From Marsupella aquatica (Eukaryota; Marchantiophyta), in the NCBI GenBank assembly GCA_973895155.1, contig OZ316893.1, positions 12,896,001 through 12,960,000 on the forward strand: a DNA stretch of 64,000 bases, given 5' to 3'. The position numbers and the translations under genes were made by a program. This document shows, piece after piece, positions 1 through 12,945 of the stretch (positions are counted from its first letter, which is position 1; the number at the start of each line of letters is the position of its first letter). Under the pieces are notes generated by a model. It made no database searches, was not told where the DNA came from, and saw nothing but the letters and a program-made list of their open reading frames with translations.

Positions 1-14
1 GGGAATACCATGGG

Positions 15-2477
15 ATGTCAAGCGACAACAAAACCAGTCACATTCTCACTCTTTTTGGCTGTAGGGAGAAGGAAGTGGATACAAAAGGATATTTCGTTGT
101 AAGAAGTAGACTTGTTTGCAAGGGTGCATTTATTAAAATGCATGGATTCAGCACTGCCAAGTATTATGATTACAAAAATCAATATGAAGCAGGTTGCACG
201 GTTGGATTCCACGGAAACAAGGGTTCACACAAGACACGGGGAAGCACCTTGCATGCTCGTGCTTTGTTGGAGTCCATTATAACCCAAAACGGAGAACCCA
301 TGCCGCATCTTCCCTATGGAGGGTCTCACGGGATTGACACGGTTGAGTACAGACTTCCATCTTGTTTCACGAAGAAAGAGATTTTTGAGGAGGTATACTC
401 AAAAATGGAATTAGATGGCTACATGAAGGTGAGTGAAAACACTATGTATAAACTCTGGAGTGAGTCCTTCATGAATTTTGACTTTCACAAGGGAAGTGCA
501 TTTGCAAAGTGTACACTTTGCACTGAGTTCAAAGATCAGTTGATGCGGGAGAAGAGAAAGAAAGAGCGTTTGGAGATTGAGGAAAGAAGAGCTCGCCATC
601 TTCGTGAGCAAATGTCTAGGAGATATATTTACTATGCTCATAGGGTTCTTGCGAAGAAGGATCCTGAGAACTATCTTTGCATTATACATGACAAGATGGA
701 CCAGGCCAAGACATGGATCCCTAGGTTGGTCCCCACTCCTAAATCATTGTCTGGTAGTGGTCAATCGCTCCCCATTGCGCTCACTGGGATGTTGACCCAT
801 GGAAGGGATCCCGGAGTGTATGCTCACTTCAGTTTCACTGGGCTTTGGCCGGGAGATGCAGACTTCACAGTGACATCATTGGCCAAGTGCCTTAGAGATC
901 TGGAGGATTACAAGGGGGACAAATCTGGAGACCTCCTTGAAGGATTATATTGGGCTGCAACGAGGCCAATTTTTCAATCTCTTTTGGACTTTGAAGCATT
1001 TCTCGCAGGTTACTTAGAACCCAAAAAAGTCTCAATTGCTAGATTTCAAGGAGCTGAAGATGACCAAGACTACTTTGGTGTTGATCCCAAGGCTACGTCT
1101 ACCTCTTTCAAACCATTGCCAAGGCACCTGACCTTGTAAATGGATAATTCAGGGAAAGATAACAAAAACCAGTACGTGATGGCATTTTGCAGTGAGCTTG
1201 TTAGTAGAGGGGTTTTTGAAACAGTGCAGATGTCGTTTCTCATGGTTGGTCACACCCATGAGGATGTTGATGCATTGTTTTCAAAAGTATCCAACCAAGT
1301 GAAGTACAAGGAGGTTTCTACCCTCTTGGGGTTGATGGCTGAGGTTTGGGAGTGTGAAAGCATTCATCCTGTCCCACGGTTGATCCAAGAGGTTGCAGCT
1401 TACAAAGAGTTTTTGAAAACTTTGAAGGTAAAAGACATAGAGGGTCACTCAATACCAGTGGCATTTCTTTTCTCTATGAGAGATAATGTTCCAATATATC
1501 AATACAAAGCACATGTGAAACAACCTTGGTACCCTCCAACCGGAAGGTCCATTTGGAGAACTGATTCCAGCACCAATGCTCTCATTTTACCAGAAGGTCA
1601 ACCATTTGCAAAACCCATCTCCGGGGATGTACGAGGCAAGGTTGAAGAAATCATCCCATTCCTTAATCGTTACATTGAGTTTTTGAAGAAGAGTTGTAAG
1701 GATGAGACCTCTACAGCATATCGTGAGCGGTTTCCTTTGGTGAAATATTGGGAGATGGTGGTGCAAGTATTATCTGGGGAGCTTACAATTGAAGGGGAGG
1801 CAGAAATACAGTTAGCATTGACATATGAATTCTGGCCAAAAACCAACCACGAAACTGGTTACAAGGTTAATAGTACAGGAACCTCTGAACCATTGGGGGA
1901 GCCTAGTAGTAGTACACAGAATCCACAAATGGTGGAGCTTCAGAATGAGTACCTGGAAGAGATGGAGGATCAAGCTGCAACATTTGTTGGTGCTCGACAC
2001 GAGCGAGAACTTGCACGTTGGATTCCTCTGCAGGACATTCAAGAGGGTCACTTTGTATTTCTCCGTCCAGAGGATGAATGGGAAAAGAAGAATGGGAAAG
2101 AACGTTTCTGGTTGGTGAGAGCTTTGGGTGTTGTGGACCCAAACCATGAAGTTCCTTCAGGACACTTGCAATGCAATGAGAATTCTCCTACTAGTACACA
2201 GTATGCTCCTATGTTCCAAGTGCAATGGTGGAGGCCTAAACATGGTAAGCATGATGCACCGGATCATGTGCGATATTCACGTTGCTTTCAAACCACTAAG
2301 ACTTGGGAGGTGGATCCTGGGTTTGACAGTGCCACTGAATGTTGGCAATTTGCTAATTCTGCTATGTATGGATTCAAGTCACGCTCTAGAGAAGAAAATA
2401 TAATTGATAGAGGTTTGACCATTCCCAAGAATGTTTTGAAAACACTCAAAACCTACATGGAAGGGATTGTTGAGTAA
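15..2477 (+). pseudogene. DUF7869-type transposon-like protein, split by one in-frame stop
   Basis: Two open frames, 15-1139 and 1140-2477, lie in the same reading frame and are separated only by a TAA at 1137-1139, directly followed by ATG. The joined product would be about 820 residues. The second half begins MDNSGKDNKN and then has the motif GHTHEDVDALFS, which I recognise as the hallmark of the DUF7869 family found in many dispersed copies in plant, animal and protist genomes. The first half has a Cys pair (CTLC near residue 165), a basic charged helix and a D-rich strand (HDKMD, near residue 226). No introns are needed. The left end may lie outside the window. The single stop fits a CAA to TAA change, so this is probably a recently inactivated mobile-element gene. 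A genuine two-gene arrangement is unlikely because the conserved core straddles the stop. Function is not established. A transposase role is inference. Confidence 0.7.
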
Positions 2478-2504
2478 GTCAAATGTTTTTTAGTAGTCAC
2501 TCTA

Positions 2505-2592
2505 TCAGAGTGAGGGAGTCTATGTCATTTAGTTTGGAATTAGACATGTCAGAGTGAGGGAGTCTATGTCAATTAGTTTGGAATCAGACATG
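2505..2592. repeat. Two tandem copies of a 44-bp unit
   Basis: Copies begin at 2505 and 2549, both starting TCAGAGTGAGGGAGTC. They differ at a few positions and sit just downstream of the transposon-like coding region, so they may belong to its 3' flank. Confidence 0.9.
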
Positions 2593-2954
2593 TCTTTAGT
2601 ACTTACTGTTGGTTAGTACTAAGTAGTATATATATCTATTTAAGTAACTAATTATTATAATATTTTGGGATACTAGTTTGATTAGGTGGAGGTAATTGGA
2701 CTTGGATACCTTTATAATTTCTTTAATTAATTATTATATCAATACAGACTATATATTACATGAAGTCTTAATATCCATGATAGGATGTGAGTGCCTCTTA
2801 GTACTGTCTAGTAGTAAACCTTAGTTTCAACTCGAGTTGCTTAGAATGTAACAAATTACTTGTCTGAATGGATAGTAAGCCAGGTATCATTCAAATTTAA
2901 TATATTAAATGCTCTCAATTAGTAACTAAGTAGAAGGTTAATTTAGCTAGCTAA

Positions 2955-3101
2955 GGGTAGAGATCATATTGAAGCTTTACTAGTTATATGGGTAGAGATC
3001 ATATTATTTGAAGCTTTACTAGTTATATGGGTAGAGATCATATTGAAGCTTTACTAGTTATATGGGTAGAGATCATATTGTTCAAGCTTTACTAGACACA
3101 T
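2955..3101. repeat. Four tandem copies of a 35-39 bp unit
   Basis: Units starting GGGTAGAGATCATATT begin at 2955, 2990, 3029 and 3064. The second copy carries a 4-bp insertion and the last one diverges at its end. The surrounding 2.6-3.4 kb is AT-rich and holds no gene I can support. Confidence 0.9.
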
Positions 3102-3435
3102 ATTCTATTAGTCAAATTGAATCAATGTAAGTAAGTTCTACTTCTTATCCAACATATTTTACATTATTATCACCCAAATGTTTTTCTTTAGAATCCAAAT
3201 TAATATTTCATTTTCTCCTATGTACAATCTTGATCCCCCAAATGTACAACTCCCACTGCCCAAATGTACAATTCTTGTGCCCAAATATATATTTTTTGGT
3301 GCCTAAATGTCCAAAGATCAAAGAATTTTCCAGTTTTAATGAATAGACTGATCTACTTAAACTCACGAGTGCTCCTTCCCAACTCTCAATCCATCATTGA
3401 AATTTGTTGTCCCTTGACATGAAAAGGAACTATCC

Positions 3436-4025
3436 ATGAAGGGAACTCCAATTGATGTTCCTGGACATGCTGCCGCCAAGGCGGCCCGGCTCAAGGAGGA
3501 GGCTTATGTGATTCGTTACCCAGGGGATGTTTTTACCCTTTTGCCCCTGAGGCCTTTGGTGCTCTCCACCCTCGTTTTGACCACTTCCTTTGAGCTTGTG
3601 TTATGTTTTATATTGAGCGGAGGTCTTTTCCCCTGTTTCTGTCTTCATTGCCTTCTTTCAACAAAAGGTGTCAGTGGCACTTCAGAGGGCCTAGGCTTTC
3701 ACTATTCTTTGTAGGGCCGAGGCAGTCGATTTTAGGGCCTCTAGACAAATTCCCTCCGTGACCCTCCTACCTGCCCTCCTATGCGGTTTACTCCATAGCT
3801 CTACCAGACTTTTCAATTAAAGTCAGGTAGGGTTTTTAGTTTGTTTTTGCTTCTTAGCTTTTTTGTTGTGTGGGAAACTCCTTGGCTTGGTGTGTCTCTT
3901 TGGTCTTCTTGTGGTCTTTCCCTTCCCCCTTTTCTTGGGTTCTTTTGCCTTTTGTGATCTGTCTCCAGGTTCGGCTATCTTTTGGGCTATCTTTTTGACA
4001 CTTTGATATATATAATAACTGAGTG
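3436..4025 (+). mobile_element. 3' end of a LINE-like retrotransposon (reverse-transcriptase ORF remnant plus 3' UTR)
   Basis: From 3436 one frame reads HAAAKAARLKEEAY. After a frame change it gives fragments resembling FGALHPRFDHFL, then SVALQRA and CRAEAVDFRAS up to about 3745. This order is typical of the C-terminal tail of plant LINE-type reverse-transcriptase ORFs (known family pattern). At least two frame shifts and a stop are present, so it is dead. About 280 bp of T/G-rich sequence follows, ending in an AT-rich TATATATAATAA stretch near 4018, as expected for a LINE 3' UTR. No target-site duplication was identified. Confidence 0.5.
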
Positions 4026-4030
4026 ATTTG

Positions 4031-5257
4031 AGACCACTTATCGTTGTGGGGGACTTAGTCTCGCATTCTCAGTGGAGTCGATGGAGGAACGTTAAGAGCA
4101 GCATTTTAGTAGTTGAGTCAAAGCTCGGAATAGGATTCATAACTCTACTATAAAACAAAAAGTTCAGTGGATCTCATCTGAATTTAAAAGGTAATGATGA
4201 AGTATGACACGTGAAAAAGACTGTGATTTAAGCAAAACTACTATTTGGAAGTTGTATGCGAGCTGCGACTATCATGCTCGAGGCTTGCTTAATTACTCGT
4301 CCGGGTTGCAAGAGTTTTGGGTGCGCGATACTTGTCTTGATCTGTTCTATTCTTTCTTGTGTGGATTCGATACTCGGAGGTGGACTGGGAGAAACTCAGT
4401 CAAGCAACTAGGCAGCTCTCCTGTTCTTCCATTCTAATTGTTGCGTGGCTGGAGATTGAGTTCAGCTCTCGGTTGAGCTGGTTTTGCGAGCTGTGGGTCT
4501 TAGTTAGGAACATGGATGAGGCGCAGGTGTGGGCGTTGGTCATCATGAAGAATTAGTCACAGTGTGACATTGGTGGTTGGAGTGGTGACTTTTCCATGAT
4601 GGTAATCTGCGTGAGATCGATAGCATGGTTGGCGCAAGCAAATGAGGAAGGGAGGGAGGACTACAGAGTACGCAGGCATGACTGAATGCTGGTGCTGCCC
4701 AGTTGGTTCCAATTCAAAGATGATGGCATGCTGAGATCCTGCCAGGAGACGCGATGGTGGTGACTCGTCCTTGCGGTGAGGTGCGGTGAGGTGTTGGCAG
4801 ACTAGCCAGACACTATGGTTTGGACGAAGTATTGATTGACTTCATTAAGTATTGATGACTTCATTTTAATTGGTTGTAATCTAGGCCTTTATCGTCAAAG
4901 TACGTATCGTGTCGACACGACAAATGTGCTAAAGCAAGTGCTGGAGTTTCCTGCAATCTAAAAAGTGAGTCGAAGGAAAGCTGGTTTTCGTCAGCTGCTC
5001 CTGCTCCCTCAGAACGATCCTAGCAACATGGATCAAGCTTCTTGCGTTCTTAAACGAAGGGTACGTAGTATGTTTGGTGGAGTCACTGTTGCATGTGGCC
5101 AACGGCTATATCTGACTTGAACGGACAAGCAGCCACCACAGGGAACACTCAATAATTACTGGCGCCACGTTTCTGTGGAATTGTTCAATGATCTGATGCT
5201 GGTGTCCTCATCCAAACGACCAAACGAGTGTGTTTTATTCCGAACTCGAGTTTGGAC
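4031..5257. other. No gene recognised
   Basis: Only short frames occur here and none resembles a known family. A 14-bp perfect palindrome, TCGTGTCGACACGA, lies at 4907-4920. Confidence 0.5.
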
Positions 5258-5427
5258 TCATGTACGTGATGAACGAGCAAGAGGAGGGGAGTGGCATGGA
5301 AAACTTTCTTGCTGACGTCTTACTTCGTCTACATTACGACCTTTTCGCACTTTTCGAGTGACGGAAGAAACAAGTGGAGAGGCAGCCAGAAGCCGAGAAC
5401 TTGATCTACACTCGCCGCTGTTGAAAA

Positions 5428-5622
5428 AGAAAGTGATTTGCACTCGAGTGTGTTTGTGGTTGCCGCTCGGCCGCTCCTGAAAGAGAAAGTGATTTGCACT
5501 CGAGTGCCTTTGTTGATTCCGCCTTGAAGGAGAAAGTGATTTGCACTCGAGTATTTGTGGTTGCCTCCTTTTCGCGAGAAAGTGATTTGCACTCGAGTAT
5601 TTGTGGTTGCCTCCTTTTCGCG
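5428..5622. repeat. Four tandem copies of a 46-56 bp unit
   Basis: Copies begin at 5428, 5484, 5531 and 5577, each opening with AGAAAGTGATTTGCACTCGA. The last two are nearly identical (46 bp) and a fifth truncated start follows at 5623. The unit contains the XhoI-type palindrome CTCGAG. Open frames across the array on the minus strand are products of the repeat and not credible genes. Confidence 0.9.
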
Positions 5623-5830
5623 AGAAGCCACGGGATAGGATAGTAGATGAGAGAGGAGAGAGGGGAGAGGGGTGGTGTGGAGCGGAGGGAAGAAGCCAGC
5701 TCACTGGAGAGGAACGTGTAGAGGGGAACCTATGGCCGCAACACAGGGGGCTTATGGTGTGTAACCCCGACGGCGGTGAGCCCGAGGGGGTTACAGCCAT
5801 GGCCCCCGAGTGGCCATGAAATAACAAGGG

Positions 5831-6526
5831 TTACTCTATTATGATTTAATAGCCCAATACTTACTTTCATCATCTGCTCTCTATTACATTAAAGCAATAA
5901 TTTCCACTACACTCCTCTTTCACAACATGAATAATTCAAAAGATCGTCACGATTTCATCGGTACCAAGAGACAGCTTCGGAATGAAGACAATCCAATCGG
6001 TCGCATGAACAGAAACAAAGGTAACCTAAAGTTGGAACAACCTTTTCAACTGTACCATTGAAAAGCTTACATTGTGTCGAGGGGACATCTTAAACTGTTT
6101 TTGCGAGACAAGTGAACTACATGATGAAGCCCTTTGGTTCAACACCGTCGTGTCCAACAGCTCACTTCGCAGATAATAGATGTCACACATCAAGCAGAAC
6201 GTGAGGCGAGGAAAGAAGCTCAAGACTTAACCTGGGCTCAGTGAATGATAGGAGCATTTACATTTAGTTGAGCCTTTTTCAGTGGAGTTTTTGAACCCAT
6301 TCTGATTACTAAAATCTAGTATACAACCTCTGGAGGGTACTCTGATGAGTTTTGCCTACCCAGCTACAAAGGTGGTCAAATTGGACATGCGACAGGTTTC
6401 CAAGTAATGTTCGACAATCCACCTCGGTTGTAATTGTCAAGAGTACTGTAGGCAAACAGTGTCCGTACCCTTACTCGTGATGAGCGAACCAAAGAACCAC
6501 GGCGCATTGATGTTATTCCTGACTCA
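5831..6526 (-). other. Downstream flank and probable 3' UTR of the RLP4-like gene
   Basis: No independent coding signal is seen. The stop codon of the minus-strand RLP4-like gene is at 6527-6529, so its 3' UTR must occupy part of this stretch. The polyadenylation site could not be placed. Confidence 0.4.
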
Positions 6527-9500
6527 TTAGAGAGTGTTCATAGTTGTTGAAAATCCATACTTTGAAGGAGATACTCTCATCATATGCCCGTCTTCATTGT
6601 TGGATTGTAAAGTAGCTCGATATTGCATGTATCGCTTGTGCCTCACTGCAACGACACAATCAGCAAAGATAATCTTAGCTGCAGTCTTGTTAGCAAGCTG
6701 GATGGAATCACCCTCCAGATTTAATGTCAACATTTGGTATCAACTCGAGCTGCCATTTTCCACGGACGTATCACTTTAAATGTGATGGGCAGTCACTTTC
6801 CACTAGCGTGATTTACAACAATTCTTGGGACTTCAAGTGTCAAGAAAAGGTACACTTACTCGCAAGTTGATGAGGAAGTCCAAAGTTGTAATCATCTTGG
6901 TCATGCTTCCTTTTGATGTAAATCCATATCAGCCCGGCGAGCAGAGCCACTGCTGCCAAAACTCCAAAAGCCGTCCCCACTTTAGCTCCAGCTGACATCC
7001 CTCCTTTACTCCAGAAACTGGGGCAAGCCGGTAGAGATGGTATTCCACAGAGCCCTTTGTTCAAAGACAAGCTGCAGCAACGCAATGGAGAGAGCCGACA
7101 CATTACAATATTATCAGCAAAAGGGACAAATTTACAATCAAGTCAAAAGCATTGGGTTAGCTACAGACCACAATTGCTACAATAACAACAAGCAATCAGA
7201 TGTGCCCTTTCACAAAAGATAAACGAGACGTCTCATTTCTTTGCCTTGAAGAACCGCATAAAAACTCTTAGGAGGCTAGTGAAAACACTCATTGCTTCCA
7301 TATACTGCATAACATATTCAAAACAGAACTTACTTGATAAATCCACCTTCTACACCGATTGAATACAGTGATTCAGGCACTTGCCCACTCAATTGGTTCT
7401 CATTCAAAAGCCTGTAGTGGTCAGCAAACTATTAGCCGGCAATCAAAGGATGAGGTGTGAGAAAAAGCATGGGATGCGACTTCATTGGTTTCCCCTTTCC
7501 TTTGACACATATGAACACGCCAGGTTACCCCACCTGTTAGCAAAACATGGCACAAATGTTGACAGGGCAACTCAGCAGAAAAGGTTTTGAACGTACACTT
7601 TTACTAGCTGCGGCGAGCCCAGGCTATCTGGAATTATTCCAATGAGACTGTTGGTTGATAAATCCCTGCACGTACATTTGCATTTAAGGCCATATATATT
7701 AGCTTGCATCTCCTTGATTTGGAGCTGAGTTCCCCTCACTGATAAGAACAACAATGCTTCAACAATAAATTTACTCTGGGGCCCAAGTCGTCATGAATTG
7801 TGGGAAAATTCTCAAACTACTATTGTTTTGGTTTGTAGAGAGTACGGATGAATTTACATCTCGGTGCTCTTTTAAACGTGCTCTCCATAAATCCACATTG
7901 CCATCATACTGTAAATATTTTGACATACAGGAAGACTGAAAGTGGATGCATAAGAACTCACACACTCTCAAGGATTTTGCCTCCTAGCCCTGCCGGAATG
8001 CTACCACCAATCTGATTATTACTCAAATTCCTGCACAAAGTTATTCAGAACCACCAATATAAGAAAAAATCTATCGAATGAACTTCACCACAGATGCAGA
8101 GGCAAATGAAATGAAGCTATTAATGAGAGACTTCAATAACATCTATGTGACAGAATCCACAGCTAGAGTAAACCTTACTCACAGATAAAGGAGGTAACTT
8201 AATGACGTGATTGAGTCACTAACTATCCCAGTGAGTCCTTGATTTGATAAGTCTCTGCAGAACAGGGCCCACCACTTGCCATCTTAGAAGCCTCGGACAC
8301 TTTACCAGAGAAGAAATGCAAGACAAGTGCATGAAATAAAGCGAAAATTGCAACAGAATAAAGCGTGTAGCTTGACAATCAGCGAACTACTACTCAATCT
8401 GGAAACATGAACAAATATAGCATTTTTATTAATTGTTTCCCTCGTTCGCTATATTATGCACTCACAAGCGGCTGACTACAAGAGCTTTTCCGTCATTGCT
8501 GAGAGTGCAGCTCACTCCATCCCAGGCATCCCAAGACGAAGGAGCACACGGGTCTCCATTCCATCCCATTCTGTCAGGAATCTGCAACGATGTCTTCAAA
8601 TTTTGCATCGCCAAACCTGCGTCAAAACAATAATGATATAAGCGAGCCAGCAGACCGCCAGAACTCCCAACCTCCAGCAATGGGGAGCGGTTGGGACCTT
8701 GTTCATCCTGGTTCCATTCCCCAGATATAAAGCTTTCAGAGAATCAAAAATACTCGGCTAATTTTTCCCATTCCTCGATAGTCAAACGTCACACTGAAAG
8801 TCTCTACGGTCATAAGCTCACACACTGCTCACAGTCAACCAGTTCCAATTAATGTGAAAGTCTAAGACGAACCTTCCGCTGGATCCGTTGCAATTTCCGT
8901 AGGCAGTATGGCGAGGATTTCTAATCCACTCACGAGAGGCACTCCCGCAAAAGGAATGAATTTGAAGTGCAAGTGTGTATCAGAAAGGTTCTTCATTGTG
9001 TAGTTCAAATCGTAAGCTGCATAGTTCCCAACCGCTGCAAAGATGTCCACCTTTGGAAATACCAACACGCCATTCACTTGAATATCAAAAACGCGTTGCC
9101 CAGGTGCACTGATAGTAGGATCGATCTCCGCAAAATGCAGCCAAATCATGTAATCCGAGCTGGAATCAACTCTAAAAAAGTAGTCGATCTCAGGGTTGGG
9201 CTGCATCTGAAGAGTCCGAGCTGATTGATAAAGTTCGGTTGGAAAATAGTTGGGCGCCACATTTGAGTTCCTAATTGGCTCAGTTGTCCTCAAAAATTGT
9301 TTACTTGTTGGAGAGTACATGGTGTCGTCTTCCCAAGCCCGACCGCCCACATCTGAATTGTTGGTCAAGCCTGCTCCAAACGAGGTGTTCCCTCCTGTGA
9401 GCCGACCATAGTTCACTAAAATGACATTCTGCCCTGTTGTGGTAGATTCATAAGACAGAGGGTCGACCTCCACAATCTCCAAGGCCCCAATCAGAGGGGC

Positions 9501-12259
9501 ATCTGTAGACAAACTGTAGAAACATACTGACGCTTCGCCATCTTGGACGTAAGTAATGAGATCCGAGTAGCCCCCGATATCGGCGACGTTGCCGGCCCAT
9601 GGAGACCTCCAGCTGAACACTACAGTGTTTTCCACAGATACGTCAAAGTTCGGAGCTAGCCGCTTGTTGTCGTAATCATTGTACACGAAAAACATCCGGA
9701 CGAAATACCTTCCGTTTGGCACGGGAACGAGATAGCAATGCTTCTTGCCTCCAGTCGTAGGGAAGTAACGAATTGTGCGTTCTGCTCTCTGTGAAAAGTT
9801 GCCCGGTTGTGAGACCGACGACGCTGAGCCCCCTGTAAAGAACGAGTCCTGGATCCATGCCTCATTGTACTGATCTGTAAAATTGATGAATCCTCCAGCA
9901 TCAATTCGGATCACAACCCCTGCGGTGACAACGAAACAAACTATCAATCAACGGGAAAATTCATACCGGATAGAAGAACCATTACGGGTAGAAGGCATCC
10001 AGGGCCGCCAATTTTTCATTGTGAGAGCTCCTTAAGGTCAACTTTTCCTCACCAAAATATCAATGCAGAACTCTCACTTTCCGCTTAAACCGGGTGTCTT
10101 CATATTATCCCTTTGTGTCCATAATACCAAATGGTGCATTGTGAGATCAAAACTTTGGAAGATATTTCCCCTGTACTCCTATTTCCAGGTACCTTTACAA
10201 GCACCATTGTTGTAGATTTGGTCCCTTGACATTTCAGATAGGCCTGGTTCGCGGTAACCTAGGCTTCCCTGAGTCCATTCTTAATTTACTGGATTAGATT
10301 ATTTCTCTACTTCATTTACTAAATTAGGATACTAGTTCCATATATGAATTATTGGCAGACGCCCGAATGCCATTCCGGGAGAAAGACTCTTAATCCACGC
10401 TTCCACTCATCCTGACTCCGTTCGATTGAAGACATTTTCATCATCAGCTCGAGTTCGCGCTAGCATCACAGCCATCGACCACGATATATTCCAAACACAC
10501 CTTGCACCTTAAATTCATGGGATAGTTGAAGCATACAATAGAACCGGAAGGAGAAGCTCACCATGACCTTCACCAAGAAGCTAACAGAGTAATCCAGCTC
10601 AGAGAGAAAGCGTAAAGAGAACGGAAAATCGGCCAAGAGACGGGTCGCAGGGCAGAATGGATTGGAAAACTGATTGGAAATGCCGCTAGTCCAGAACCAA
10701 ACCCAGAAGCACGGCACCAGCTAGAAAATACTGCAGGAACCAGAGAGCAACTCCAGAGCAGAGTACAGGCCAAGGAAAACTACTACCTCATAAATAAACG
10801 AGGATGTTCCGTTTCCTGCACACATCCCTGGATGCCACTAACCTAATTGGAGCTAAAACGCCGAGGCAACTTGGACCACATAGAAGAGGATTAAAAAGTT
10901 AAATTTGGGTAGGTCAAATGGCCTGGTGGTGGAGGAGGACAGGGAGACAAGAAATTTGAGGTCTGTAAGATCCCCTCTGTAAGCGACGAAGACAGCTCCC
11001 ATGACTGAACTGGCACAAATACAACTAATCCATTGCGAAAACGAAGTTCACAAACAATGGAGCTGGAGCATCAGCAGATCCGTCCTATTCATGAACGCAA
11101 AACGATGGAATGCAATCCATCCCAGTGGTTCGCCAAACGAAGACACAAGCAACTAAACTTTTCCAGATCACGCCAAACGCCGAAATGGAGGCGGTCCCAC
11201 AGAGAAGCAGAGACGGAAATTTTTGGAAAAGACAAAACTGGGGCAAAAAACCTTTGGAAAAGACGAAAAAGTCTCTTATTGGACAGTCTAACCATAGGTA
11301 AACGCCGAGTCGTAATGGCGTGGGGCATGAACTTTCAGAAGCCGGTCTGCCCCACATGACAACCATCCAGAATTACCCAGCAGACCAATAGTGGGCGTAA
11401 AACCAGGCGCAGATCAAAAATATAGTTTTGAATAAGGAATGCAAGTACCAAAGACCGAGGCATCACAACAAGTCCGCAACAGACACACAAACGCATACAA
11501 CGTTGGAAGCTTAACGCTGCCAGGGCCAAGAAAGTGAATGTCTTCTCGTCATGACTGCAAATACTCCCGCACTTCAATGGCCCTCCACACAACTCGCAGG
11601 TGAGGCGACATCTCCAACAAACGACCACAGTCGAATTTTCAGCTCAATAGACTACACAGGAGCAGACAATCGTCCAAATTCTGCCCTTCCAAAAACGGAC
11701 GTACTTAGTTTACGAAATCTGATAAATAGTCACCGCTGCCGCTCCGAGTAAAGTAGTAAGGTCATGTCCACATTCCTCTCCCCACCAGATAGGGGAGATT
11801 TTCAAGGCTTACCAAGTCCTTTCTGTTTGTTGGCAAATCCCACATGCTGGAACAAAACTTCAATTCATTCACCTTCCCTTCCGCTACTACACTCTCGTAA
11901 TGACATCGGAGAAATTGATCCCTCATACTTCACCCGCAGCACCTTCCTCCCAGTGCTAAAACCCGTAGCGAATCTCGACAATGTGGCCATTCCGGGATGG
12001 CGCTCGGATTCCCCCTCCTTCTCCTCCTCTTCATCTTCCTCCGTCGAAGACTCGCAGAAGACAGAAGAGAAAGAAGAACAAGAAGAAAAGGAAGTCCCAT
12101 TGGAAAAGAAGTAGGAAAGATGGGGAAGAAGAAAACAGAAAGAATAAGCATTTGTCTACCTTGAGCAGAAGCCGTCGTCGAGAAAATAACGAAATGCAGG
12201 AAAAGCAGCGGCAACAACAGCTGCATCCACGACAACCCAGTCCAGCCGAAACGCTCCAT
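6527..12259 (-). CDS. Receptor-like protein 4 (RLP4)-like: malectin-like domain, LRRs, transmembrane helix
   Basis: Nine coding exons on the minus strand join in phase: 12259-12160, 9919-8873, 8616-8466, 8254-8183, 8030-7962, 7665-7597, 7411-7334, 7071-6860, 6645-6527. They give 638 residues, close to Arabidopsis RLP4 (about 630). The start ATG sits in ACCATGG. Residues 1-32 form a signal peptide (MERFGWTGLSWMQ, then a hydrophobic stretch ending TTASA). Exon 2 encodes a malectin-like domain (VVIRIDAGGF...; WLHFAEID). WNGDPC in exon 3 marks the LRR N-cap, followed by four LRRs, largely one per 69-72 bp exon. GLCGIP precedes a transmembrane segment near residues 558-581 and a short cytoplasmic tail. 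There is no kinase domain, as in the RLP4 family, which is linked to the plasma membrane and cell wall. Intron 1 is unusually long (2240 bp). The domain call is firm; one-to-one orthology is likely, not proven. Confidence 0.92.
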
Positions 12260-12299
12260 GGTGCGCCTCCTCACTTCCTAGCTCCACCTGCTTACTACT

Positions 12300-12945
12300 G
12301 TAATTCCGCTACTGCTTGGCTGCTGGCCCTGCTCCTGCTCGACCTCCATCTCCAGCTCCAGCTAGATCTGCTGCTGCATTCCTCTCATCAGCAGCTCCTC
12401 CTCCTCCTCCTCCTCTACCTCCTACTGCTACCACTGCTGCAACATTCTCCTGTCCCACCGCTGCCGTGCCAGACGGCTGTCTCCAAGTCCTATCAATCTG
12501 TCACAAATCACCTCACCTCTCGTGCTGTAATGGGGCGGCTTTGTCAGCAGCCCTCCCTACTGCTGCTGCTCTTCGCAAGCAGAGCAAAGGCCGCCATCTC
12601 GACACGACACCGACGACACCGTGCTCTTTCCTTCACGTTCACACGCAAGAGGAGGCCGGTGCCCGAGGTTGCACGAGAAACGAAATGCTTCACTCACAAT
12701 GCGTCCACCACGACGACGATGAGAACATCACTGATTCACTGATTCACTGCCTCTGCACTCGGGAACGACGCAGAAGAAGCGCGCCGAATGTGATGGATGA
12801 CGAGTGGGAAAGACGCAGAAGCGGAGCGAATTGCGGGCCTCGAGCTTCTCCCCTTCTCAGTCTCCGTTGCTCTCGCATCTCTCGCATCTACTGTACTACT
12901 CTACTACTACTACTATTGCAGCACTGCAGTGTAGTGTAGTACCTC
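12300..12945. repeat. CTC/CTG-rich low-complexity leader DNA with (CTA)n
   Basis: Just upstream of the RLP4-like start codon on the minus strand, the sequence is dominated by CTC, CTG and CCT triplets (12316-12440) and later by a CTA/TACT microsatellite (12890-12925). It probably covers the promoter and 5' UTR of that gene. Long frames through it are low-complexity artefacts. Confidence 0.6.

Noticed and set aside
5258-5827. Minus-strand open frame of 189 codons
   Set aside because: It runs through the 46-56 bp tandem repeat; the protein is just the repeat translated, with no family resemblance.
9967-9982. Short ATG exon (MVLLS) as the RLP4-like gene start
   Set aside because: It splices in phase, but the peptide is too short for a signal sequence. 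The exon at 12259-12160 gives a full signal peptide in the same phase with an ideal start context.
11981-12939. Long plus-strand frames of 200-250 codons
   Set aside because: Leu/Arg/Ser-rich low-complexity translations of CTC/CTG repeats, antisense to the RLP4-like first exon.
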